Positions 1 to 6,293 are shown, numbered from the stretch's first letter. The stretch is DNA of 13,019 nt from an uncultured Alcaligenaceae bacterium (GCA_937897265.1 CALCPT010000169.1:1-13019); one strand, 5' to 3'. Numbers and translations are program-made. The notes: generated by a model from the letters alone, not told the origin.

Positions 1-2
1 AG

Positions 3-35
3 ACACTCTTTCCCTACACGACGCTCTTCCGATCT
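3..35 (+). other. Illumina TruSeq/P5-side sequencing adapter remnant
   Basis: These 33 bases match exactly, from memory, the 3' part of the Illumina P5-side read-1 adapter (it starts ACACTCTTTCC and ends CTTCCGATCT). It is not genomic DNA. Bases 1-2 (AG) differ from the CT that precedes this stretch in the single-index adapter, so they may be the last two bases of a dual-index i5 barcode; that part is inference. Genomic sequence starts at about base 36, inside parA. Read on the minus strand in the parA frame, the adapter encodes RSEERRVGKEC, a familiar adapter-derived peptide in draft assemblies. Confidence 0.97.
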
Positions 36-821
36 ACGGACACGCTCGATCACCTCAGCTCCGAAAGCAATATAGGCTTGCGCACCGCGTGAACTCGGGT
101 CATAGACAACGCCAGGCATGCCATGGCTCGGGGCCTCTGCAAGACGCACATTGCGTGGGACGACAGTCTTGAATACCTTGTCACCAAAATGCGCTTCTAG
201 TTGTGCAGAAACCTGTTGTTGCAAGGTGACGCGAGGATCAAACATGACACGCAATAATCCAATCAAACTTAGATCGGGATTGATGTTGCGGTGAACGCGT
301 TTAATCGTATTAACGAGGTCAGACAGTCCTTCAAGTGCGAAGTATTCACATTGCATTGGGATGATGACGCCGTGCGCCGCGGCTAAACCGTTCAAGGTCA
401 ACAAAGATAAAGTAGGTGGGCAATCGATCAAGACAAAATCATATTGCAGTTCAACTTTTGACAGGGCGTGTTTTAGCTGGAGCTCTCGATGGTCCATGCC
501 AACCAAATCAATCTCGGCACCTGATAATTCACGGTTAGAGGGCAGAACATCATACCCACCGCTCTCAGAAGCAACGACGGCCTCTTGAATTGTCGCCTCG
601 CCGATCAGTACCTGGTAGAGATTATGCGCAAGCGTACTTTTATCGATGCCACTGCCCATTGTCGAATTACCCTGTGGGTCGAGATCGATGAGCAAAACTC
701 TTTGTCGATGCTTAGCTAGGCCTGCCGCAAGATTGATCGCTGTTGTGGTTTTTCCAACACCGCCTTTTTGATTAGCAATACAAAAGACTCGGGCTGTCGT
801 TGGTGTGACGGGGATGTTCAT
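36..821 (-). CDS. parA: Chromosome-partitioning ATPase ParA/Soj, 3' end missing
   Basis: Deviant-Walker ParA ATPase that works with ParB and parS to segregate the newly replicated origin. The 262 genomic codons begin [18 protein letters not shown]. The signature Walker A KGGVGKTT is at residues 19-26 (signature Lys19, P-loop Lys24), the A' motif LLIDLDPQGN at 43-52, and Walker B FVLIDCPP at 129-136 (Asp133). Near the end, VVPRNVRLAEAPSHG and the GAQAY region are typical of chromosomal Soj proteins. The start ATG overlaps the rsmG stop (ATGA), so translation is probably coupled. Family members are about 255-265 residues, so only a few C-terminal residues are missing. The reading frame continues into the adapter with no stop; the tail RSEERRVGKEC must not be annotated as protein. 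parB would be expected immediately downstream, outside the window. Confidence 0.95.
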
Positions 822-1528
822 GTGGTTCCTTTCCGTTGCATCCAGACCAGACAGCGCTGGCCCTCAAGCTCAGGAACTGTCAGGGGTTCTATTGTTTGGG
901 CAAACCAAGTCGTATGGGCTTGAAGTGCTGTGAGTTCTTCGGTTGGTTCTTTACCTTTCATCGCTACCAAATTACCTCCGGCGCGAACATGGCGACCTGA
1001 GAGCTGTGCAAAGTCTTGCAGCGAAGCGAAGGCGCGTGAGGTCACTAAAGAGCTTTCAAGCGGCTCGAGAGTTTCGATTCGTGCATGTTGTGCTGAAAGG
1101 TTTGGTAACGCGAGGACCCCTGCCATTTGTCGCACAAACATGGCTTTTTTTTCTACGGCATCGACACAAGTCACATGCACTTGAGGAAGCATGATTGCAA
1201 GAATCACACCCGGCAGTCCTCCTCCTGATCCAACATCAACGATCGTAGGGGATTCCGTTGGTTGAAGCGCAAGGGCTCGGCTCACTGGTGTCACAAGTGA
1301 GAGGCTATCAAAAATGTGTTGAACGAGGGCTTGATCAGGATCTCGGATTGCGGTGAGGTTATAGGTCTTGTTCCACCGTAAGAGCTGCGAGAGATACTCA
1401 AGCAGGGCCGTCTGTTGAACAGGCTGAGTGGTAAGCCGTAAAAAGGCTAGCGCACGGGTGAGTCGCTCACTCGTGCTTGTTTTGACCGGTGAGGGTGCCT
1501 GTGTGGCCACGTTACGCGGCCTTGCCAT
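818..1528 (-). CDS. rsmG: 16S rRNA (guanine-N7) methyltransferase RsmG (GidB)
   Basis: SAM-dependent methyltransferase that makes m7G at the conserved G527 (E. coli numbering) of 16S rRNA. The protein has 236 residues. Visible are NLTAIRD at 57-63, HIFDSL at 71-76, the SAM-binding glycine loop [11 protein letters not shown] at 97-107, VDAVEKK at 122-128, SRAFASL at 164-170 and GGNLVAMKG at 184-192, all in family order. E. coli RsmG is about 207 residues; the extra length is a basic, Pro/Thr-rich N-terminal stretch of roughly 25 residues. The only ATG in this area is at 1528, inside the end of mnmG (17-base overlap), so the start is plausible, but a later non-ATG start cannot be excluded. The stop overlaps the parA start by four bases. 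The layout mnmG-rsmG-parA(-parB) is the classical origin-proximal operon. Confidence 0.95.
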   Translation of the reverse strand: MARPRNVATQAPSPVKTSTSERLTRALAFLRLTTQPVQQTALLEYLSQLLRWNKTYNLTAIRDPDQALVQHIFDSLSLVTPVSRALALQPTESPTIVDVGSGGGLPGVILAIMLPQVHVTCVDAVEKKAMFVRQMAGVLALPNLSAQHARIETLEPLESSLVTSRAFASLQDFAQLSGRHVRAGGNLVAMKGKEPTEELTALQAHTTWFAQTIEPLTVPELEGQRCLVWMQRKGTT

Positions 1529-3416
1529 ATTGGTGGCGCTTAAGATGGATTAATAGTAAAGAGATCGCCGCTGGCGTGACTCCAGAAATTCTGGAGGCTT
1601 GTCCGATTGTTTCCGGTCGGTGCACATTAAGTTTTTGACGAACCTCGAAAGACAAGCTTGTCACAGCACTAAAGTCGAGATCGGTAGGAATTGGCAACGT
1701 ATCTTGTGCTTGATGGCGGTCAACCTCATCTTGTTGGCGCGTAATGTAACCTTCGTATTTGATTTGTATTTGGACTTGTTCAGCCTCATCGCTAGGCGAA
1801 AGACCCGTTGGCAAATCAAACCCTTCTTGTAGGGGCATATTCACCAGGTTTTGATAAGATACGTTGGGGCGCTTAAGTAAATCGGAGAGTAAGTACTCGC
1901 GTTCGATTTCTTTACCGAGCGTTTTTACTGCGACAGCGGCGTCTAACATACGTGGATTTACCCATGTTGTGCGTAACCGAGCAACTTCATTTTCAACTGT
2001 TTCTCTCTTTTTGATGAAGGTGTTCCAGCGACGGTCATCGACTAAACCAAACTCTCTACCTTTTTCAGTTAAGCGCCAATCGGCATTATCTTCTCGCAAA
2101 CTTAAGCGGTATTCGGCACGAGACGTAAACATTCGATAGGGCTCTGTCACACCTTTTGTAATCAGGTCATCGATCAGTACGCCCATATAGGCCTGATCAC
2201 GACGCAAGATGAAGGGACTTTCGTTTCGAGCAGCACGTGCCGCATTGATACCGGCAATCAAACCTTGGGCCGCGGCCTCTTCGTATCCTGTTGTTCCGTT
2301 GATTTGTCCCGCAAAAAACAATCCTTGGATACTCTTGGTTTCAAGCGTTGCTTTTAATTCTCTCGGGTCAAAATAGTCGTATTCGATTGCATAACCAGGA
2401 CGAACAATATGAGAGTTTTCAAGGCCTTTCATTGAGCGAATCAACGCTAATTGAATATCAAAGGGCAAACTCGTTGAAACGCCATTTGGATAAATTTCGT
2501 GTGTTGTTAAACCTTCTGGCTCGAGGAATATTTGATGTGAATCTTTATCGGCAAAGCGATGGACTTTGTCTTCTATAGAAGGACAATATCTCGGACCAAC
2601 TCCTTCAATGACTCCACTGTACATAGGAGACCGATCCAGTCCACTACGAATGATTTCATGTGTTCGCGCGTTAGTATGCGTAACCCAACAAGGTACTTGT
2701 TTTGGATGAAGTGCTTGGGTCCCTAAATATGAAAATACTGGAACAGGATCTAAGTCACCTGGCTGTTCAGTGACCAGTGAATAATCAATTGTGCGACCAT
2801 CTATTCGAGGTGGCGTACCAGTTTTTAAACGCCCTTGCGGTAGTTTTAACTCTTTTAGTCGCGCGCCCAGTGTTGAAGCTGAGGGGTCTCCTGCTCGACC
2901 AGCGGAATAGTTTTGTAAGCCAATGTGAATCAGACCATTTAAAAAAGTCCCTGCTGTTAGGACAAGCGCCTTTGTTCGAAAGGTTATCCCCGATTGAGTC
3001 ACAGCCCCAACAACTCTATCTCCTTCAAGGATTAAATCATCTACTGACTGTTGAAATAACCAAAGGTTAGGTTGATTCTCGAGACGGCTACGAATGGCCT
3101 GTCTATATAGAACACGATCAGCTTGAGCGCGTGTTGCACGAACGGCTGGTCCTTTGGAGGCGTTTAAGATGCGAAATTGAATTCCCGCTTCATCAGTTGC
3201 TATCGCCATCGCACCACCTAAGGCATCTATTTCTTTAACTAGATGTCCTTTACCTATACCTCCGATCGAGGGATTACATGACATTTGCCCAAGTGTTTCA
3301 ATGTTGTGGGTTAGCAAAAGAGTCTTTGCTCCACTTCGCGCCGAGGCTAATGCTGCCTCTGTCCCAGCGTGACCGCCACCAACAACCAGAACATCAAATA
3401 TAGTAGGGTGATTCAT
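1512..3416 (-). CDS. mnmG: tRNA uridine 5-carboxymethylaminomethyl modification enzyme MnmG (GidA)
   Basis: FAD- and folate-dependent partner of MnmE. Together they install the (carboxymethyl)aminomethyl group on wobble U34 of a subset of tRNAs in the cytoplasm. Length is 634 residues, usual for the family. The N-terminal dinucleotide fold has [12 protein letters not shown] at 11-22. C47 lies in the [15 protein letters not shown] block. C278 in [14 protein letters not shown] matches the second conserved Cys (C277 in E. coli). [18 protein letters not shown] is at 368-385 and [25 protein letters not shown] at 414-438. The C-terminal helical MnmE/tRNA-interaction domain is intact. The ATG at 3416 gives the canonical N-terminus; no clear Shine-Dalgarno is visible and the leader is A+T-rich. 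It is the first gene of a leftward operon that starts next to the parS/DnaA-box region. mnmE is in the same window, about 2.9 kb away. Confidence 0.97.
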   Translation of the reverse strand: MNHPTIFDVLVVGGGHAGTEAALASARSGAKTLLLTHNIETLGQMSCNPSIGGIGKGHLVKEIDALGGAMAIATDEAGIQFRILNASKGPAVRATRAQADRVLYRQAIRSRLENQPNLWLFQQSVDDLILEGDRVVGAVTQSGITFRTKALVLTAGTFLNGLIHIGLQNYSAGRAGDPSASTLGARLKELKLPQGRLKTGTPPRIDGRTIDYSLVTEQPGDLDPVPVFSYLGTQALHPKQVPCWVTHTNARTHEIIRSGLDRSPMYSGVIEGVGPRYCPSIEDKVHRFADKDSHQIFLEPEGLTTHEIYPNGVSTSLPFDIQLALIRSMKGLENSHIVRPGYAIEYDYFDPRELKATLETKSIQGLFFAGQINGTTGYEEAAAQGLIAGINAARAARNESPFILRRDQAYMGVLIDDLITKGVTEPYRMFTSRAEYRLSLREDNADWRLTEKGREFGLVDDRRWNTFIKKRETVENEVARLRTTWVNPRMLDAAVAVKTLGKEIEREYLLSDLLKRPNVSYQNLVNMPLQEGFDLPTGLSPSDEAEQVQIQIKYEGYITRQQDEVDRHQAQDTLPIPTDLDFSAVTSLSFEVRQKLNVHRPETIGQASRISGVTPAAISLLLIHLKRHQYGKAA

Positions 3417-3447
3417 ATTTAATACATTTAATAGGCTTGGGGGATGG

Positions 3448-3475
3448 ATTATAGACTTGTCCCTTTAAATCTGAA
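3448..3475 (-). promoter_or_regulatory. Putative sigma70 promoter of the mnmG-rsmG-parA operon
   Basis: On the minus strand there is a perfect TATAAT at 3453-3448, with a TTCAGA (4 of 6 to TTGACA) at 3475-3470 and a 16-base spacer. It lies about 30 bases upstream of the mnmG ATG. The first parS site begins only four bases beyond the proposed -35, so ParB loading and spreading could influence this promoter. The -10 is convincing; the -35 is weak. Confidence 0.5.
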
Positions 3476-3478
3476 GTT

Positions 3479-3494
3479 TGTTTCACGTGAAACA
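3479..3494. promoter_or_regulatory. parS site 1 (ParB-binding palindrome)
   Basis: Perfect 16-bp palindrome TGTTTCACGTGAAACA, matching the widely conserved bacterial parS consensus. It is the loading site for ParB, the partner of the ParA encoded in this window. It lies just upstream of the putative mnmG promoter. An apparent small reading frame here (MFHVKH...) is simply parS read through in one frame. Confidence 0.95.
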
Positions 3495-3641
3495 TCAACG
3501 ATTTGAAGTTATTCGTTTCAATTCTTTCCTGAGACACTCTTTTCATTCATTACTTAACTATTCCTTTCATAGCACCACAAGCCTCAAAATGTCTGATTTC
3601 CAATTCACCGGTAGGCATCATCCAATCAATTCTCTCAATAA

Positions 3642-3657
3642 TGTTTCACGTGAAACA
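3642..3657. promoter_or_regulatory. parS site 2 (ParB-binding palindrome)
   Basis: Second copy of the same perfect 16-bp palindrome, 163 bp from the first, start to start. It lies 16 bp from the first DnaA-like box of the phased array, so segregation and initiation elements almost abut. I saw no third perfect copy in the window. Confidence 0.95.
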
Positions 3658-3673
3658 ATGATCAGGACGACTC

Positions 3674-3735
3674 TGTGGGTAACTTGGGTATAACGTGGGT
3701 ATAACTTATGGATAACTCTGTATAAATTGGGATAA
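3674..3735 (-). repeat. Helically phased array of DnaA-box-like 9-mers
   Basis: Six minus-strand 9-mers related to TTATNCACA start (left edge) at 3674, 3685, 3696, 3707, 3717 and 3727, giving periods of 11, 11, 11, 10 and 10 bp. Read on the minus strand they are TTACCCACA, TTATACCCA, TTATACCCA, TTATCCATA, TTATACAGA and TTATCCCAA. The first five differ from the consensus at one position, the sixth at two. All point the same way with gaps of 1-2 bp. In E. coli oriC, low-affinity DnaA sites separated by 2 bp in one orientation guide assembly of a DnaA filament; I infer the same role here. The spacing and identity are read directly; binding is inference. Confidence 0.7.
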
Positions 3736-3768
3736 ACAAGGGCACATGTAAATTTGACCGGGTTCTAT

Positions 3769-3777
3769 TGTGGATAA
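3769..3777 (-). promoter_or_regulatory. Perfect DnaA box (lobe 1, left)
   Basis: TGTGGATAA on the plus strand, that is TTATCCACA on the minus strand, the high-affinity DnaA consensus. It has the same orientation as the phased array to its left and would be the natural anchor for filament growth toward parS2. Confidence 0.85.
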
Positions 3778-3802
3778 ATCGGTGAGTAAATTGTTAATAT
3801 CA

Positions 3803-3833
3803 TGTGTATATAGTGTGTATATCCTGTGTATTG
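3803..3833 (-). repeat. 11-bp triplet repeat of TGTGTATAT-type units
   Basis: TGTGTATAT occurs at 3803-3811 and 3814-3822, and TGTGTATTG at 3825-3833, with an exact 11-bp period. On the minus strand the first two read ATATACACA, one mismatch from TTATNCACA; the third has two mismatches. They are therefore a second phased, same-orientation set of weak DnaA-box candidates inside a very A+T-rich stretch, and could equally be part of the unwinding element. Confidence 0.55.
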
Positions 3834-3881
3834 TTATTTACAACAAAAAAATTCACACCCTGGCTAAATAAGTATCTTTAT

Positions 3882-3890
3882 TTATCCACA
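3882..3890 (+). promoter_or_regulatory. Perfect DnaA box (lobe 1, right)
   Basis: TTATCCACA on the plus strand, opposite in orientation to the box at 3769, so the two diverge. It lies about 50 bases upstream of the aminotransferase ATG and may also affect that gene's promoter. Confidence 0.85.
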
Positions 3891-3941
3891 AGCACATAAA
3901 ACCAACCTTATATACGCCGACTCATTATTTAACCTTCAAAC

Positions 3942-5111
3942 ATGCTCATACAATCAAAATTGCCCGAGGTCGGGGCCACCATCTTTACTACGATGAGTAA
4001 GATGGCATTGGAATATCAGGCAATCAATTTGGGACAGGGGTTTCCTGACTTCAACACTGATTCTGCTCTGTTGCGCTTGGTGTCTGATGCAATGGAACAA
4101 GGTTTTAATCAATATCCCGCAATGGCTGGTGTAATGGCCTTACGCCAAGTCATTAGTCAAAAAATAGTTAATCTTTATCAACATCAGTACGATCCTGAAA
4201 CTGAAATCACTATTACCAGTGGTGCGACACAGGCAATCATGGCTAGCGTCCTTGCTTGTGTTGGCGTCGGTGATGAAGTCGTTGTATTGGAACCTTGCTA
4301 CGACTGCTATATCCCAGCTATTAAACTCGCTGGTGGTACCGCTATCAGTGTGCCCATGCGTGCGCCGAGTGAAACTAAACCTGTTTATAGCGTTGATTGG
4401 AGCTTGGTAAACGCTGCAATTACCAAAAAAACCAAGTTACTTATTGTAAATTTTCCGCACAACCCTACAGGCGCTGTCATCACCTCAGCTGACCTAGATG
4501 AACTAGAAAAATTAGTTCAACAGCACGATATCTTTTTATTATCAGACGAAGTTTATGAACACATCATTTTTGATGGTGTCCAACACCTTAGTCTTTCTAC
4601 CAGACCAACGTTAGCAGCCAGAAGCTTTGTCATTTCTTCCTTTGGAAAAACGACACACACAACAGGTTGGAAAATCGGCTACTGCTGCGCACCTAAACTC
4701 ATGACCACGGAACTTAGAAAAGTTCATCAGTTCATGGTTTTTACAGTACCGTCGCCCTTTCAACACGCCTTAGCGACTTATACAGCTAATGCAAACACCT
4801 ATCTAAACCTACCGAGTTTTTATCAAACCAAACGAGATTACCTTTCGGATGGATTACGACAAACCCGTTTTAAGGTTTTACCCAGTCCAGGAACCTTTTT
4901 TTTACTAGCTGACTACAGCGATATATCAGACCAAAAAGAAGCTGACTTTGCTATCTGGTTGACACAGACACACGGCGTTACGGTTATTCCGGTATCAGCG
5001 TTTTATCAATCATCCGATGCCCCCGCCTCGAATCACAAACTTGTTCGCTTTTGCTTTGCCAAACAGGAGGCCACCCTTGATTTAGCACTTGAACGTTTAG
5101 CGAAGGTTTGA
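3942..5111 (+). CDS. ybdL: Methionine aminotransferase, YbdL-type (PLP fold type I)
   Basis: Class I/II aminotransferase of 389 residues that closely follows my recollection of E. coli YbdL along its whole length. YbdL transfers the amino group of methionine (and some aromatic or His substrates) to a 2-oxo acid using pyridoxal phosphate. The start aligns (QSKLPEVGATIF), then come INLGQGFPDF at 28-37, Y120 in EPCYDCY (ring stacking), N174 in NFPHNPTG, D202 in SDEVYEH, the Schiff-base Lys236 in SSFGKT, TGWKIGYC at 241-248 and the carboxylate-binding Arg369 in LVRFCFA. All key residues are present, so it should be active. No good Shine-Dalgarno precedes the ATG. It stands alone, flanked on both sides by origin-like non-coding DNA, and is not part of the usual conserved cluster. 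Substrate preference (methionine versus kynurenine or glutamine-type) is inferred from similarity only. Confidence 0.9.
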   Translation: MLIQSKLPEVGATIFTTMSKMALEYQAINLGQGFPDFNTDSALLRLVSDAMEQGFNQYPAMAGVMALRQVISQKIVNLYQHQYDPETEITITSGATQAIMASVLACVGVGDEVVVLEPCYDCYIPAIKLAGGTAISVPMRAPSETKPVYSVDWSLVNAAITKKTKLLIVNFPHNPTGAVITSADLDELEKLVQQHDIFLLSDEVYEHIIFDGVQHLSLSTRPTLAARSFVISSFGKTTHTTGWKIGYCCAPKLMTTELRKVHQFMVFTVPSPFQHALATYTANANTYLNLPSFYQTKRDYLSDGLRQTRFKVLPSPGTFFLLADYSDISDQKEADFAIWLTQTHGVTVIPVSAFYQSSDAPASNHKLVRFCFAKQEATLDLALERLAKV

Positions 5112-5233
5112 TTTAAACACGATAAAACAGTGAAAATAATTTTTATAAGAAACAACTTTTTGGTTACCGTGATGTCTTGGTGTTTTATCTCTTTTATTGT
5201 TCTTATATATAAAAACTAATGGATAATAAGGCC

Positions 5234-5242
5234 TGTGGATAA
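5234..5242 (-). promoter_or_regulatory. Perfect DnaA box (lobe 2, left)
   Basis: TGTGGATAA on the plus strand (TTATCCACA on the minus strand). It sits immediately left of the most A+T-rich segment, a common placement for the anchoring DnaA box next to an unwinding element. Confidence 0.85.
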
Positions 5243-5269
5243 GTGGTATAAATATAAATATCTTATTAT

Positions 5270-5282
5270 TATCAATTAGTTA
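5270..5282 (+). promoter_or_regulatory. IHF consensus site
   Basis: TATCAATTAGTTA matches WATCAANNNNTTR at every specified position and has an A/T tract upstream. It lies between the DnaA boxes at 5234 and 5297, comparable to the IHF site between R1 and R5M in E. coli oriC. IHF bending there is inferred. Confidence 0.6.
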
Positions 5283-5296
5283 CGTAATATTTATCT

Positions 5297-5305
5297 TGTG
5301 AATAA
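5297..5305 (-). promoter_or_regulatory. DnaA box (TTATTCACA)
   Basis: TGTGAATAA on the plus strand. It fits TTATNCACA exactly, with T at the variable fifth position. Same orientation as the box at 5234, from which it is separated by the A+T-rich segment and the IHF site. Confidence 0.7.
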
Positions 5306-5411
5306 CCTCTGTTTAGTTTTGTGGACTAAGTTGAATAAGTTTCGCTCCTCAACAGTTGTGTTGAGTTACCCCTAGTTCGTGCACAGCTTGTTCACAAGCC
5401 GCTAGCCCTTG

Positions 5412-5420
5412 TTATCCACA
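5412..5420 (+). promoter_or_regulatory. Perfect DnaA box (lobe 2, right)
   Basis: TTATCCACA on the plus strand, opposite to the 5234 box, repeating the divergent arrangement of lobe 1. A one-mismatch box TTGTTCACA (5388-5396) lies just upstream in the same orientation. Confidence 0.85.
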
Positions 5421-5491
5421 GGTATATTTTTTGTAAAAAAATTCATTTGATGCGTAGAAACAACACATATGTTGCAATAACTGACCTCAAT

Positions 5492-5497
5492 AAAGGA
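5492..5497 (+). promoter_or_regulatory. Shine-Dalgarno of the SDR gene
   Basis: AAAGGA with a 5-base spacer before the ATG at 5503. It fixes the start of the dehydrogenase and is one of the clearer ribosome binding sites in the window. Confidence 0.75.
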
Positions 5498-5502
5498 TTG
5501 TT

Positions 5503-6285
5503 ATGTTGCGCGGTAAAACGGCGTTAATTACTGGCTCGGTGGCTGGCTTAGGCTACGCAATGGCAGAAGCACTTGCTGCACAACATGCAAATATTATTTT
5601 GCATGGGCTTGAGCCGATCGATCAGATACAAAAGGCGAGCGAACATTTACGTTCAACCTATGGTGTCTCTGTTATGGATAGTCGAGCAAATTTAACTGTT
5701 GTGTCTAAAATCGAGGCACTAATCGACCAAGTACAAAAGACGTTTGGAGGTGTTGATATCCTCATTAACAACGCCGTGATTAGAAATTTCGCTGCTATTG
5801 ATACCCTTGAGACGGCATCTTGGGATGAGTCTATTGCGGTTAATTTATCGTCGGCATTTCACACTTCACGATTGACAGTTCCAGGGATGAAAAAAAAGAA
5901 GTGGGGCAGAATTATCAATATATCCTCTGTTTATGGAACCACCGCAACCGCTAATCGAGTTTCGTACATCACGACAAAAACAGCGTTAATAGGCTTAACA
6001 AAAAGTACAGCGATGGATGTTGCGACGGATGGAATCACCTGTAATGCGTTATGTCCTGGAACTGTTCCAACCCCTCCAATCGTTGAACGAATTGCAAGTA
6101 ATGCCAAAAGAGCCGGGATCACTATCGAGCAGGCTGAGCATGATTACATTTCAAGTCGGCATCCGACAGGCCGCTTCGTTGCGATGAGCAGCGTGGCGAG
6201 TTTTGCGGTTTTTTTATGTAGTGACGCAGGCAAAGATATTACGGGTGCTGTCTTGCCTGTAGATGGTGGTTGGACAATAGAGTAG
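5503..6285 (+). CDS. Short-chain dehydrogenase, 3-hydroxybutyrate-dehydrogenase-like but with altered substrate pocket
   Basis: Classical SDR oxidoreductase of 260 residues, the same length as bacterial D-3-hydroxybutyrate dehydrogenase and alignable to it without gaps from memory. The cofactor loop TGSVAGLG is at 10-17, NNA at 89-91, N114, catalytic S142, and Y155/K159 in YITTK; PG at 185-186 and DGGW ending at W257 complete the fold. It should therefore be an active NAD(P)-dependent enzyme. However, the residues that hold 3-hydroxybutyrate in the Pseudomonas fragi enzyme (Q94, H144, K152, W187, Q196, as I recall) are here R94, Y144, R152, T187 and R196; only W257 is kept. Hydroxybutyrate is thus doubtful and the substrate is unknown. 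A good Shine-Dalgarno supports the start. It converges on mnmE with only 8 bases between the stops and no terminator hairpin visible. Confidence 0.85.
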   Translation: MLRGKTALITGSVAGLGYAMAEALAAQHANIILHGLEPIDQIQKASEHLRSTYGVSVMDSRANLTVVSKIEALIDQVQKTFGGVDILINNAVIRNFAAIDTLETASWDESIAVNLSSAFHTSRLTVPGMKKKKWGRIINISSVYGTTATANRVSYITTKTALIGLTKSTAMDVATDGITCNALCPGTVPTPPIVERIASNAKRAGITIEQAEHDYISSRHPTGRFVAMSSVASFAVFLCSDAGKDITGAVLPVDGGWTIE

Positions 6286-6293
6286 GGCGGTCG

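Larger units (their letters stand above)
3417..3941. other. mnmG-aminotransferase intergenic region: parS pair plus candidate oriC lobe 1
   Basis: This 525-base gap contains no convincing gene. From left to right it has the mnmG promoter, parS1, about 145 bases with no recognised signal, parS2, an array of weak DnaA boxes at 10-11 bp spacing, a perfect DnaA box, an A+T-rich stretch carrying an 11-bp triplet repeat, and a second perfect DnaA box in opposite orientation. Bases 3781-3840 contain 16 G/C of 60 by hand count. A location next to mnmG (gidA) is the classical gammaproteobacterial oriC position, and parS clusters typically sit near the origin. I infer this is all or part of oriC. Confidence 0.75.
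5112..5502. other. Aminotransferase-SDR intergenic region: candidate oriC lobe 2 / DNA-unwinding element
   Basis: This 391-base gap has no gene. Bases 5241-5300 contain only 11 G/C of 60 by hand count, the most A+T-rich stretch I found. It holds two perfect DnaA boxes in divergent orientation (5234, 5412), a TTATTCACA box (5297), a one-mismatch box TTGTTCACA at 5388-5396, and a perfect IHF-consensus site (5270). These are the ingredients of a replication origin. A 9-bp inverted repeat (GATAAAACA 5121-5129 / TGTTTTATC 5181-5189) has a 51-base loop and is probably not a terminator. I infer this is the second half of a split origin, or the unwinding half. Confidence 0.65.

Noticed and set aside
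3532..3542. AGACACTCTTT, matching the first 11 bases of the window
   Set aside because: The match to the adapter end stops after 11 bases, so it is most likely coincidence rather than a second adapter or chimeric join.
3478..3693. Possible small gene (71 residues, MFHVKHQRF... VSRET...)
   Set aside because: It spans both parS sites; MFHVKH and VSRET are just the palindrome read in two frames. No Shine-Dalgarno, no recognisable domain, and it runs into the DnaA array.
5121..5189. Inverted repeat GATAAAACA ... TGTTTTATC after the aminotransferase
   Set aside because: Arms are only 9 bp and A/T-rich with a 51-base loop, and no clean stem-T-tract structure; likely chance in A+T-rich DNA.
6286..6293. 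Shared bidirectional terminator between the SDR gene and mnmE
   Set aside because: Only 8 bases separate the convergent stops and I see no stem-loop with T-run there or immediately inside either gene end.
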